A stretch of 64,000 bases of DNA from Sedimentisphaerales bacterium (GTDB lineage: Bacteria > Planctomycetota > Phycisphaerae > Sedimentisphaerales > Anaerohalosphaeraceae), in assembly GCA_016926155.1 (NCBI GenBank), contig JAFGPC010000090.1, positions 1 to 64,000 of the forward strand, in the 5' to 3' direction. Under the pieces are notes generated by a model. The model worked only from the letters and a program-made list of their open reading frames with translations, ran no database searches and was not told the DNA's origin. A program made the translations under genes and the position numbers. How positions within the stretch are numbered: the first letter of the stretch is position 1; each line of letters opens with the position of its first letter. This document shows, in pieces, positions 54,303 through 62,694 of the stretch.

Positions 54303-55256
54303 ATGTGTAAGAAGAGTTGGACTGTCTTTACGTTTTTTCTCATTGAAACAATGTTGCCCTGTGTTTTCGGGGTAAACATTGAATTGATCCATGATCCTCG
54401 CTTTGAACAAGGCCTGGCGGTTCTGTCGCCTGTGCACGGCAAAAAGGTCGTGGTTGGAACCCTTGCTACAATTGAGCAGGACACGTTGATTTGGCAGCTT
54501 GCGCAATGGCACAGTCAGTATTGCATTACCGGAGTACAGCGGGAGAATCTACCGGACGGGGGTGTACGGTTCTCCAATGTTGCCAAGAGTATTACGATTG
54601 GCCTGGGAGCTCTAAAACATCGTGACATCACCCTGGCAATGGATTCTCGTCTTGAGTACGACGGTAAACTTCGTACCCAGGGCCAGCCCTGGCCTCATCT
54701 TCTCGTGGAACAATCCATTACGAACTGTCCATCCGTTGCGGATCTTGCGGGATTGCACTTTCATATCGAATCGCGACTACTGTATGCAGAGATATTTCGT
54801 CCAAAGGGGTACACACGAACATTACATTGCGCACAGGTCCCATTCGTTTTGACAATTCAGAATAGGAATCCTGAATCTAAAGGGTATGGCGATTTCCTGT
54901 GGTTTATCGTGCCGATCTATGATGATCGTGATCGAATTCCACAACCGCATATTGCACAGGACACGGCCGATCCCTCAGCCAAGCTCATTTACAATCCCGG
55001 TGGAGCAGCCTATACCGACCAAAGTTGCCATGACGGTCAATGGATTACGATTAATTGCGATCTTCTGCCATTTGTAACGAGGGCGATTGAAACCGCCTGG
55101 CAGAAAGGGTATCTTACAGACTCACGAGACCTGAATGACTATCTTATCAGCAGTATGAGTCTGGGCTGGGAGGTAACGGGTTTGGCCCGAGTGGCGATTC
55201 AATTTCGCGCTCTAAGCTTGATGGCTTCGACGGAAGGAGAAATCTATGAAAATTAG
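54303..55256 (+). CDS. secreted protein of unknown function
   Basis: 317 residues with a signal peptide (about 1-23, cut after VFG). The rest is beta-rich with GDFLWFIVPIYDDRDRIP and a helical end. I do not recognise it. It follows lepA by 24 bases and shares an overlap with a small membrane protein. Weak ribosome site. A short repeat or duplication is not visible. A catalytic motif is not obvious. Confidence 0.68.
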   Translation: MCKKSWTVFTFFLIETMLPCVFGVNIELIHDPRFEQGLAVLSPVHGKKVVVGTLATIEQDTLIWQLAQWHSQYCITGVQRENLPDGGVRFSNVAKSITIGLGALKHRDITLAMDSRLEYDGKLRTQGQPWPHLLVEQSITNCPSVADLAGLHFHIESRLLYAEIFRPKGYTRTLHCAQVPFVLTIQNRNPESKGYGDFLWFIVPIYDDRDRIPQPHIAQDTADPSAKLIYNPGGAAYTDQSCHDGQWITINCDLLPFVTRAIETAWQKGYLTDSRDLNDYLISSMSLGWEVTGLARVAIQFRALSLMASTEGEIYEN

Positions 55257-55497
55257 AGATGCCGCCAATATTGGCAAGGCTTTGGTCATTGTGCACCTGG
55301 CGTTAACCGTATTTCTCAACGTTATGTATTTGATCCAATATTTACCGGCCTTAAGGGCTGGGAGTACTATTCGATATCTGCTTACCATGCCGATAAGTTT
55401 TCTGGCTTCCATTCTTCTGGATGTGGCACTGCTGCTGGTGTTTAGTTCCCTGACAAGAACAATGGAAGACATCCTTCGTGACACACCGGAAGTCTAA
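55246..55497 (+). CDS. small two-helix membrane protein
   Basis: 83 residues. Two membrane helices (about 10-32 and 48-68). Start overlaps the end of the secreted protein by 11 bases, with AAGGAG just upstream, so it is probably made with it. Function unknown. It converges on the esterase gene across seven bases. Confidence 0.72.
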   Translation: MKIRDAANIGKALVIVHLALTVFLNVMYLIQYLPALRAGSTIRYLLTMPISFLASILLDVALLLVFSSLTRTMEDILRDTPEV

Positions 55498-55504
55498 CAA
55501 GTAA

Positions 55505-57286
55505 CTAACGGCTTTTCAGGTTTTTTTCAAAGAATTCATGGACCAATTGATCGACCTGTTCATCTCGAAAACCGTGTCCACCGCCTTTGACCGTATGGAA
55601 CAATACCGGCACTCCTGCTTTTTTCAGAGCTTCCGTCAGGATTTCACTCTGGTTGTGCGGTACGAGTGGATCCTTGTCACCATGACAGATCAGAAACGGG
55701 GGATCGTTTTTGCTGATATACGTGATCGGATTGGCCCTGGCACAGGCGGCCTTATTTTCCTGAATCGGACTGCCCACAAGTTTTGATTCGGGCGAATCGG
55801 CGGCATCGTGGTCCATCTGACTGTCAAAAGCGCTCATTTTCGTAAAATCGGTCGGCCCGAAAAAGTCACAAACAGCCTGGACCTTGCTTGAGACATGCAG
55901 GTTCGGGCCTTTGTCGAACTCTTTTACGTCGCCGGTTGTACCCAGCAGAGCGACCAGATGTCCACCGGCTGAAGATCCCCAGACACCGATCTGATCCGGG
56001 TTGAGGTTATATTTTTGTGCATTCGCTCGTATATATCGAATAGCAGCCTTGCAGTCTTCAATTTGGGCTGGGAAAATGGCATGTTGACTGAGTCGGTAAT
56101 TGATGCTGGCCGCTGCGTATCCCTGTTTCAGGAAGTTACGTGCAGGACAATTATTTTTATTTCCCGCAAGCCAGGCTCCTCCATGAATCCAGACAATGAT
56201 CGGCAGCGGTTTGGCCTTCTCATAATCGGCGGGTAAATACAAATCCAGCTTCTGCCTTTCATGACCTCCGGACACATATTCCACATCACGGATTGCAATG
56301 GTACCGTCCGGCAGGACAGATCGGTTTCCTTCCTGGGCAGGGTTAGAGGATATTTTAAGGTGCTTATCGAAGAAATCATCGACCATTTTATTAATCTCAG
56401 CCCCTCCGAAACCGTGTCCTGCTCCTTGCACCACATGCAAGGTCGACTCGACATTGGCGTTTTTGAGCCTTTTATGAAGCAGTTGGCTTTGCCTGAGAGG
56501 AACGAGGTCGTCTTTATCTCCATGCAGGATCAGGAACGGCGCATCTTTGGAGTCGACGTGCCGGGCAGGTGAGGCGGCAACTGCCAAGTCATGCTTTTCC
56601 TTTAATGAGCCTCCAAACAACTCGATTATCACGGAGGAGGTAAAATCAGTTGGGGGATTATCCATGAAATAGTCGGGAAATTCCGTTGGCCCGAAGTAAT
56701 CACAGACGGCCTGGACACGGCTGGAATATTCCAGATTCCCTCCGACGGTTCCTTCCAGGTCTTTGTCATCCCCGGTGGTGCCCAGCAAGGCGACCAGATG
56801 CCCGCCGGCCGAACCTCCCCATACGCCGATACGATTGGGATCAATATTATATTTTGCGGCATTTGCACGGAGATATCGGATCGCTGCTTTGCAGTCATAG
56901 ATTTGGGCGGGGAATATAGCGTGTTGGGTAAGACGATAATTAATACTAACCACTGCATAATCCCGGCGGGTAAAGCGGATGGCCGGGCACCAGTCCTTGC
57001 TCCCCGCCTTCCAGGCGCCGCCGTGAATCCAGACGATGGCGGGTAGTTGATCCGAAGATTTACGATCTTTTGGAAGATACACATCCAATCTCTGCCTTTC
57101 ATGCCCGCCGGACACATATTCCACATCCCGCAGAATATCCAAGTGCTCCAGCGCCCGGTCGACTTGTTGCTGCCGGGGTTCATTTGGTTGGGCCCAGACA
57201 GGATTGGAAAGGATAAAAAGCCCGAACAAGACAAATAAGAACATCGCAATTCGCCCCGTTCTTATAGGACCATACGTTGCGTTCAT
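55505..57286 (-). CDS. exported esterase with two tandem alpha/beta-hydrolase domains
   Basis: 593 residues. A signal peptide (about 1-32, cut after VWA) is followed by two copies of a BD-FAE-like carbohydrate-esterase domain. Each has HGGAWKAG or HGGAWLAG (oxyanion hole), the nucleophile GGSAGG (Ser159) or GSSAGG (Ser439), HGDKD and the catalytic His (His291, His571). Corresponding residues are exactly 280 positions apart, and large blocks are identical (for example RDVEYVSGGHERQ). So it arose from an in-frame duplication. Would remove acetyl or feruloyl groups from plant-like polysaccharides. ATG 57286 lies seven bases after GGAGGG. Confidence 0.9.
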   Translation of the reverse strand: MNATYGPIRTGRIAMFLFVLFGLFILSNPVWAQPNEPRQQQVDRALEHLDILRDVEYVSGGHERQRLDVYLPKDRKSSDQLPAIVWIHGGAWKAGSKDWCPAIRFTRRDYAVVSINYRLTQHAIFPAQIYDCKAAIRYLRANAAKYNIDPNRIGVWGGSAGGHLVALLGTTGDDKDLEGTVGGNLEYSSRVQAVCDYFGPTEFPDYFMDNPPTDFTSSVIIELFGGSLKEKHDLAVAASPARHVDSKDAPFLILHGDKDDLVPLRQSQLLHKRLKNANVESTLHVVQGAGHGFGGAEINKMVDDFFDKHLKISSNPAQEGNRSVLPDGTIAIRDVEYVSGGHERQKLDLYLPADYEKAKPLPIIVWIHGGAWLAGNKNNCPARNFLKQGYAAASINYRLSQHAIFPAQIEDCKAAIRYIRANAQKYNLNPDQIGVWGSSAGGHLVALLGTTGDVKEFDKGPNLHVSSKVQAVCDFFGPTDFTKMSAFDSQMDHDAADSPESKLVGSPIQENKAACARANPITYISKNDPPFLICHGDKDPLVPHNQSEILTEALKKAGVPVLFHTVKGGGHGFRDEQVDQLVHEFFEKNLKSR

Positions 57287-57381
57287 ATCAATACCCTCCA
57301 TTTTCTGTGGTTACATGATCCCGATTCCTGTCGATTCAATGCGTTTTGACAAATATGCCCCTGTATGGGCAGGATTTCAAC

Positions 57382-58578
57382 TCAGGTTAGCTCAGTTTCG
57401 AGGGTTTGATCCTGAATCTGACGATCCGGGTGATCAAGCATCTCCCATGCCATCAGGGCGACTTCATCGGAAGCCCAGCTCTGCATCAGCGGCGCCACCA
57501 GTTCTTTCAATTCCATACTGATCTTGACCAGAATGGATTTATTGCCGATCAGGGTTCCGCAACGTTCGACAATCGGCCGTACGGATGTAAAATAGGGCAT
57601 AAATTCGGTAACAAGCTCGCGTCCTGCCAGAATATTGATCAATGATAAGAATCGGGTTCGAATCAGCCAACGCCCCATCAGATGCCATAACAGGCGGCTG
57701 GATTGATACAGGATTACCATAGGACATCCTGCGGCAGCCACTTGTAGGGTGGCGCTGCCGCTGGCGACCAGGGCAAAATCCGATTGGTCGGCGATATCGA
57801 TTACATTGGCGACCGTATATTCGCATTTGAAACCGGTGATTTTTCGCTGTTTAAGAAGTTGCAATTTCTCCTCGTTTGGGGCTGTCGCCACAAATTGAGC
57901 CTGGGGCCACTTTTGCAGGAGTTGGATTGCCACTTTTTGCATTGCCGGCCAGAGCGACTTGATTTCAGCGGTTCGGGATCCAGGCAGAAGGGCTATACGC
58001 ACCTTTCGTGGTTCATAATTGGAATAGTCTTTAACTCGCCGGGTAAGGTCGATAGAGACGTCATCGAACAGTGGATTGCCGATGAATTGGGCGTCGATGT
58101 TTCGACTGCAGAACCAGTCCTCTTCAAAAGGAAGGATACAGGCCAATTTATCGCAGTTTCTACGAAGCTTGCCAATCCTCCAGGGAGCCCAGGCCCATAA
58201 TTGAGGAGCGACATAGAAGAGTGTGGGAATACCGTATCGTTTAGCAGCCTTGGCGACATGGAAATTGAAGGCCGGGGAATCACAGAGAATCACTAGATCA
58301 ACCGGATTTTGCCGAAAATAGGATTTGATATGCCGCAGAACCTTCCAAAAGAAGCCAGCTTGGCCGATGGCGTTGTAAATCATGGCTGCCCGGCGGACCG
58401 TGTCCTCCAGAACCTGACAACCAGTAGACCGCATCTGGTCCCCGCCGACACCGACCCATTCGATGTACTGGTTAAAGCCGCGGGCTTCGGCGGCGCGGAC
58501 CAAATGGGCACAGTGCTGTTCGGCGCTGGGCTCGCAGGCGCTGATAAAGATCCGTTTTCTAACTCTTGGCTCCGTCAC
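57382..58578 (-). CDS. lpxB: lipid-A-disaccharide synthase
   Basis: 398 residues of GT19. RKRIFISACEPSAEQH at the N-terminus, DSPAFNFHVAKAAKRYG, YYVAPQLWAW-like FYVAPQLWAWAPWR and LLPGSRTAEIKSLWP, and the C-terminal SGSATLQVAAAGCPMVILYQ are family motifs. It condenses UDP-2,3-diacylglucosamine and lipid X to make the disaccharide of lipid A, so the organism has an outer membrane with lipid A. GTG start with AGGGG eight bases upstream. No other lpx genes are adjacent. Confidence 0.95.
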   Translation of the reverse strand: MTEPRVRKRIFISACEPSAEQHCAHLVRAAEARGFNQYIEWVGVGGDQMRSTGCQVLEDTVRRAAMIYNAIGQAGFFWKVLRHIKSYFRQNPVDLVILCDSPAFNFHVAKAAKRYGIPTLFYVAPQLWAWAPWRIGKLRRNCDKLACILPFEEDWFCSRNIDAQFIGNPLFDDVSIDLTRRVKDYSNYEPRKVRIALLPGSRTAEIKSLWPAMQKVAIQLLQKWPQAQFVATAPNEEKLQLLKQRKITGFKCEYTVANVIDIADQSDFALVASGSATLQVAAAGCPMVILYQSSRLLWHLMGRWLIRTRFLSLINILAGRELVTEFMPYFTSVRPIVERCGTLIGNKSILVKISMELKELVAPLMQSWASDEVALMAWEMLDHPDRQIQDQTLETELT

Positions 58579-58976
58579 GGTATTGACCCCTGATGTCCAG
58601 AGTCGGGCGATTATAAACGAGACGACGTAGAGTGCAAAGGCTAATTTTGAGCATGAAGAATAGAAAATCGTTTAGCTAGGGTGATCTATAATCTTGGCGA
58701 CAGGAAATACCCTTCCAATATTTTTATAATAAACAGGAAAATAAGTCTATAATGCCTTGAAAAATAAATCCTAATCTGATGAAAATAACAGTAGAAATAA
58801 TCCCAGTAATAAACTGGGGATATGATAATGGGATGGGAATTCCAAGAGTCGAAAAACTCCTTGTTAAGTGTATATATATAAAGATCTTATGATTTAATTG
58901 GGGGGTGTTTAAATTGCCGGCTTATACATTCTTTTTAAAGACCGAAAATATTTTTATGAAAAAAGTAAAAAAATCC
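58579..58976. other. AT-rich gap upstream of the candidate RNA
   Basis: About 400 bases, clearly more AT-rich than the genes. It holds CCCAGT and ACTGGG as a hairpin (58802-58818) and a 17-codon frame (ATG 58829) with no good support. No real gene is seen. Confidence 0.5.
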
Positions 58977-59004
58977 TTGCTATAGGACCGATACGGAGTA
59001 TAAT
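58977..59004 (+). promoter_or_regulatory. promoter of the candidate non-coding RNA
   Basis: TTGCTA (58977-58982), a 16-base spacer and a perfect TATAAT (58999-59004). Transcription would begin near 59011. Confidence 0.7.
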
Positions 59005-59010
59005 TAAGTA

Positions 59011-59145
59011 GGATAGATAACGCTCTTTTTCTTCTTATAACTAACTTTTCTCACAACCGCTGAGGCGGATAATACGTTTGATATTGTTTCTTAATTCTGT
59101 AAAGCCTCAGCAAAGCCGGTGTGGAAACGCACCGGCTTTTTCTTT
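59011..59145 (+). ncRNA. candidate non-coding RNA with alternative helices and terminator
   Basis: About 135 bases between a promoter and a terminator with no ATG and no reading frame. CCGC-TGAG-GCGG (59058-59069) can form a small hairpin, but GCTGAGGC (59060-59067) also pairs perfectly with GCCTCAGC (59104-59111), so the two pairings exclude each other. It ends with the strong terminator below. The next gene is on the other strand, so it is not an ordinary leader. I do not recognise 6S, tmRNA, RNase P or SRP RNA. Confidence 0.6.
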
Positions 59146-59146
59146 T
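59112..59146 (+). terminator. Rho-independent terminator of the candidate RNA
   Basis: AAAGCCGGTG (59112-59121) pairs perfectly with CACCGGCTTT (59130-59139); the loop closes further to a GAAA tetraloop (TGGAAACG). A T-rich run follows. Confidence 0.93.
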
Positions 59147-59185
59147 GGTATTTATGGATTTTTTCCTTTTTTTTGCAGGCTACGC

Positions 59186-59380
59186 TCAATTGTGATTGTG
59201 AGTGACCATAGCGGCTAACAGGATATGTCGAAGGCGATCCGTACTGAGTCCGTCGAGGTAACTTTCTGTAAAGTCCAGTCGAGGGCGACCCTGGAAGTGA
59301 AGCAGACGATCCTTCACCTGAGATTTGCTCAGGGTTGCAATCATAGAAACAATCTCTTCGACCGACTTACACTGCCTCAT
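59186..59380 (-). CDS. small helical protein, unrecognised
   Basis: 64 residues, mainly helical, with KSQVKDRLLHFQGRPRLDF and LSTDRLRHILLAAMVTHNHN. The even spread of charged residues and a GGGAG six bases before ATG 59380 suggest a real gene; the frame extends to 59467, but those residues look random. Such short proteins with RLRHILLAA ends seem common in planctomycetes (impression, not checked). Function unknown. Confidence 0.6.
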   Translation of the reverse strand: MRQCKSVEEIVSMIATLSKSQVKDRLLHFQGRPRLDFTESYLDGLSTDRLRHILLAAMVTHNHN

Positions 59381-59568
59381 TTCTGACTCCCATCTGTAAC
59401 ACACGACATCTTGATTGCGACTTTGTGTTCTTCGTATCGGAAAAGCCATTAAGGTGGTTAACTCCACGAAAGGAAGCGACCGATGAATTCCGAAAATTTT
59501 TTCTATCTCATGGGGTGTGTCAGTTCAGCCTGTAGCGATTATGATATAAGCGAAAGGTTTGGGATTGG

Positions 59569-59597
59569 TTGAATTCCTTTGCAAATCCTGCTACTCT
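59569..59597 (+). promoter_or_regulatory. possible promoter touching the queA start
   Basis: TTGAAT (59569-59574), a 17-base spacer and TACTCT (59592-59597). The start point would coincide with the ATG at 59604. The -10 box is weak. Confidence 0.4.
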
Positions 59598-59603
59598 CTG
59601 ATT

Positions 59604-60659
59604 ATGCGTACGGATGAATTAAATTATGAATTGCCGTTGGAATTGATCGCTCAACATCCGCCGGATCGGCGAGACCGATCTCAGCTTTTGGTGTTAGAGC
59701 GGATCTCAGGGAAGCTGACGGATCGTTTGTTTATCGATATTGGAGACTATCTTTGTGAGGGGGATTGTCTGGTATTGAACAATACTCGAGTGCTGCCGGC
59801 GCGGTTTTTTGCCCACCGACCGACAGGCGCCCGAATCGAAGGGCTCTATTTGAACAGTCCTCAGCCGGGGCGATGGGAGGTGATGCTCAAGAATGCTCGC
59901 AGAATCAAACCGGGGCAATCGCTGGTATTATTGGATCGAGAGGGAAGAGAGATTGTTGAAGTCCAAATTGGACAGGATTTAGGGCAGGGATACTGGTTTC
60001 TGGATTTACCGAATAAATGGGAATCTTTTGCCCTGTTGGAGCAAATCGGCTTTGCCCCTCTGCCCCCTTACATCAAGCGAACCGAACGGGACCGGGTACA
60101 ACGGGCGAGACGGGATCTGGAAAGGTATCAGACTGTGTTCGCTAAGACCGATGGGGCTGTTGCGGCGCCGACGGCTGGTTTGCATTTTACCGAAACTTTA
60201 CTGGACGATTTGAAAAAGCGGGGAGTGAAACTGGCCTATATTACATTGCATGTTGGAGCCGGTACATTCAAGCCGGTTACAACTGAGTATCTGGAGCAGC
60301 ATGACATCCATGAGGAGTGGTATCAACTGGATGCAGGCAATGCTGAAATCCTCAATACCTGTATTGAAAACGGGGGTAGGATCATCCCGGTCGGTACTAC
60401 CTCGGTTCGAACACTGGAAACCGTCGCGAAAGGACGTCAATTTCATCCCGAAACGGGAAAAACTCGGTTGTTTATCCTGCCGGGCTATCAGTTTCAGATC
60501 GTTGATGCCATGATTACGAATTTTCATCTGCCCAGGTCTACTTTGCTGGCGCTGGTCGGGGCTTTTGCCGGTCTGGAGACAATTCACAATGCCTATCGTC
60601 ATGCGATTCAGCAACAGTATCGTTTTTATTCGTATGGGGATGCAATGCTGATCCTGTAG
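59604..60659 (+). CDS. queA: S-adenosylmethionine:tRNA ribosyltransferase-isomerase
   Basis: 351 residues. Typical QueA: ELPLELIAQHPPDRRDRSQL at the start, NNTRVLPARF, KTDGAVAAPTAGLHFT and TFKPVTTEYLEQHDIHEEW, with THFHLPRST-like ITNFHLPRSTLLALV near the end. It transfers ribose from SAM to preQ1 in tRNA to make epoxyqueuosine. ATG 59604 begins at the family N-terminus, but no ribosome site is present. The frame starts upstream at 59559. Converges on the MazG-like gene. Confidence 0.96.
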   Translation: MRTDELNYELPLELIAQHPPDRRDRSQLLVLERISGKLTDRLFIDIGDYLCEGDCLVLNNTRVLPARFFAHRPTGARIEGLYLNSPQPGRWEVMLKNARRIKPGQSLVLLDREGREIVEVQIGQDLGQGYWFLDLPNKWESFALLEQIGFAPLPPYIKRTERDRVQRARRDLERYQTVFAKTDGAVAAPTAGLHFTETLLDDLKKRGVKLAYITLHVGAGTFKPVTTEYLEQHDIHEEWYQLDAGNAEILNTCIENGGRIIPVGTTSVRTLETVAKGRQFHPETGKTRLFILPGYQFQIVDAMITNFHLPRSTLLALVGAFAGLETIHNAYRHAIQQQYRFYSYGDAMLIL

Positions 60660-60669
60660 GACGGGAGGA

Positions 60670-61020
60670 TTAGAGATCGGTATATTTCTTGTGGCTTCCC
60701 TTGGCTTTGTGCAGGGGGTACTTTTTTGCGTTGTGTTCGATCTTTTTTACGGTCTCCTCGAACAGATCCACTTCCAATTCCTCACAGAGGTAGATCAGGA
60801 AGACAAAGATATCAGCCAGCTCTGGCTTGATTCTGGCCTTCTTTTCCTCGCTAAGATTCCGTGATTGTTCTGGACTGATCCAGAGAAAATTTTCTAACAG
60901 TTCGGCCGCTTCGACACTGAGCCCCTCGGCCAGGTTTTTCGGGCTATGGTACTGTTGCCAGTCCCTCTTGTTGCGAAAGGAAAGCGCCTTTTCCTTCAAT
61001 TCTTCATATCGGTCTGCCAT
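60670..61020 (-). CDS. MazG-like nucleotide pyrophosphohydrolase
   Basis: 116 residues. All-alpha NTP pyrophosphatase fold: LAEGLSVEAAELLENFLW with the metal-binding ExxE (EAAE) and LADIFVFLIYLCEEL with ExxD (ELADIF). These enzymes hydrolyse unusual or damaged dNTPs. It overlaps nothing; the start lies three bases from the stop of the UDP-sugar pyrophosphorylase gene, so the two are in one transcript. Confidence 0.9.
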   Translation of the reverse strand: MADRYEELKEKALSFRNKRDWQQYHSPKNLAEGLSVEAAELLENFLWISPEQSRNLSEEKKARIKPELADIFVFLIYLCEELEVDLFEETVKKIEHNAKKYPLHKAKGSHKKYTDL

Positions 61021-61023
61021 GAT

Positions 61024-62448
61024 TTATTCGAAGTAAATCCGATCTCCCGGTCGAATTGGTGGGATCTGGTCGATTTTGTTCTTCACGTCTTCCGGATACA
61101 GGGCAAAGCTCGGAGCTATTTCGATAATACAGTCCGGCTTGCCATCCTTCGTGCGGGGGAGGGCGATTCCGGCGCGTTGAAGCCAGTCGGCGGCCCGATC
61201 AATCATCATTTGATACGTTGCTTCGGCGCTGTCGGTCCCGGTGGCATTTTTGACGGGGGCAAATTCCTGATTTCGAATTGTTTCCAGGATAATCGATTTT
61301 TTTGACATAGGCAGGGCATCAAAGACGAAGGTCTCCAGCTTTACTCCATTGGGTTTGTCCGGTTCAATAAAGTTTGCCTCTCCATTCAGATAGGGGATCT
61401 TTTTAATCGCCTTATGAACAGGCAGGGCAAAACCGTGTTGGTTAAGCTTTTCCACGAAGGCCACACTGATCATATGAATGGCGATCGAACCCAGTTCAAA
61501 AACCAGTGATCCATCCGGATTGGTTCGATGGGATTGTTCATCAGGCAGGTCACTGTATTCGATTACAGTTACGCGTCCATCCACTAGGCAGAAATTACCG
61601 ACCTTTTCCAGGGGGCCGGATTTCTTAAGCGTCTTGGAACTCATCCCCGCGCCGGCCTGGGCATGCAGGCCGATAAATAACGGATCCATTAAATGAATCA
61701 ATGGATTATCGACCTGCCAGTAACTGATTTGTTCTATGCCTCTGTCACGCATGTCGGAAATTGCGCCGGAAGCATATAAAGCTTTCAGGCTGCCCCCATG
61801 CCCATCGGGACTTTTGGCGATTGTGTGTTTATCGGAAAGAAAAATACGCCCTTCGAAATCAAAATTCGGATTGGTTCCCTGCTGGAAAATGAGGACATCT
61901 TCCTTGGGCAGTCCGTAATATTGATTCGCCTCAAAAATCTCGATGGTCTGAGCATTGTTTAACGGGCTGGTCATAACATACCAGGGAATTTCAGCCTGGA
62001 ATCGTTCCCGAGCGGCCAAAAGGATTTCAGCGAAGATTTGAAAAAGCGTCTTTTTCTTAATCGGGCTGATGGGGAAATTGCCTTTAGGCCCGTCGAAACC
62101 CAGTCGAGTGCCCTGTCCTCCTGCCACGACGAAACCTGCAACTTTCCCTTCTCGCAGCAGTTGTTCGCCTAAGGCGTGTGCCCGATTATATTCTTCCATT
62201 TGTTCCGGAGGCGTCTGAGCAGGATAAAACGGAGCCGGTTCGAAATCATGGGGGATTTCGATGATCCCTTCTCCCATGACATATGTTTCGATCCATTTGG
62301 GAATCAGCTCTGTTTCCAGCCGATCAACTTGACGCAACAGGTCGGTCTTCTGGGTATCGTTCAGTTCGTCCCAGAACCGCAGTAAATGTCCCTGGTTAAT
62401 TTTTTCCAGTCTTTTTTTGGCTTCCTGATGCCATTGCTGTATGTCCAT
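61024..62448 (-). CDS. UDP-N-acetylglucosamine pyrophosphorylase, eukaryote-type
   Basis: 474 residues of the UDPGP/UAP1 family. The nucleotide motif VVAGGQGTRLGFDGPKGNFP is at about residues 105-124; SPDGHGGSLKALYASG, QVDNPLIHLMDPLFIG and KKIPYLNGEANF are the substrate motifs. It makes UDP-GlcNAc or UDP-GalNAc from the sugar phosphate. The family differs from bacterial GlmU and resembles eukaryotic UAP1, though it is found in several bacterial phyla. ATG 62448 is preferred to TTG 62469; weak ribosome site. Supply for lipid A or exopolysaccharide synthesis. Confidence 0.92.
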   Translation of the reverse strand: MDIQQWHQEAKKRLEKINQGHLLRFWDELNDTQKTDLLRQVDRLETELIPKWIETYVMGEGIIEIPHDFEPAPFYPAQTPPEQMEEYNRAHALGEQLLREGKVAGFVVAGGQGTRLGFDGPKGNFPISPIKKKTLFQIFAEILLAARERFQAEIPWYVMTSPLNNAQTIEIFEANQYYGLPKEDVLIFQQGTNPNFDFEGRIFLSDKHTIAKSPDGHGGSLKALYASGAISDMRDRGIEQISYWQVDNPLIHLMDPLFIGLHAQAGAGMSSKTLKKSGPLEKVGNFCLVDGRVTVIEYSDLPDEQSHRTNPDGSLVFELGSIAIHMISVAFVEKLNQHGFALPVHKAIKKIPYLNGEANFIEPDKPNGVKLETFVFDALPMSKKSIILETIRNQEFAPVKNATGTDSAEATYQMMIDRAADWLQRAGIALPRTKDGKPDCIIEIAPSFALYPEDVKNKIDQIPPIRPGDRIYFE

Positions 62449-62605
62449 GTTTTTAGCCCGTAAAGTCAATAATTCTTATTCTAATATCAGAAAATGATAG
62501 TGGAATTGATCTCAGAGTTCAACTGTCTAGTGGAAACTATACAAAGCATTTCCTGTTTTTAGAAAGAGAAGATTTCAAACATTGGCTGGTGTGCTTGTTT
62601 GGGTG

Positions 62606-62614
62606 TGCTATAAT
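62606..62614 (+). promoter_or_regulatory. extended -10 promoter for the MscK-like gene
   Basis: TG-C-TATAAT (62606-62614): a perfect -10 with the extended TG. No good -35 is seen. Transcription would start near 62621, 74 bases before the ATG. Confidence 0.5.
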
Positions 62615-62694
62615 GTTCTGTAAGTAATTAAGAAGTTTTGGTGTGGTTGAAAATTCCTGCCAAATTTGTGCGATATTGGGTGGAGAATCGTATT

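Noticed and set aside
55538-57238. Several plus-strand frames inside the esterase gene
   Set aside because: Repeated twice because the gene is internally duplicated; no start signals; esterase motifs are on the minus strand.
58829-58882. Short frame of 17 codons in the AT-rich gap
   Set aside because: Too short, weak support, ends quickly; no conserved features.
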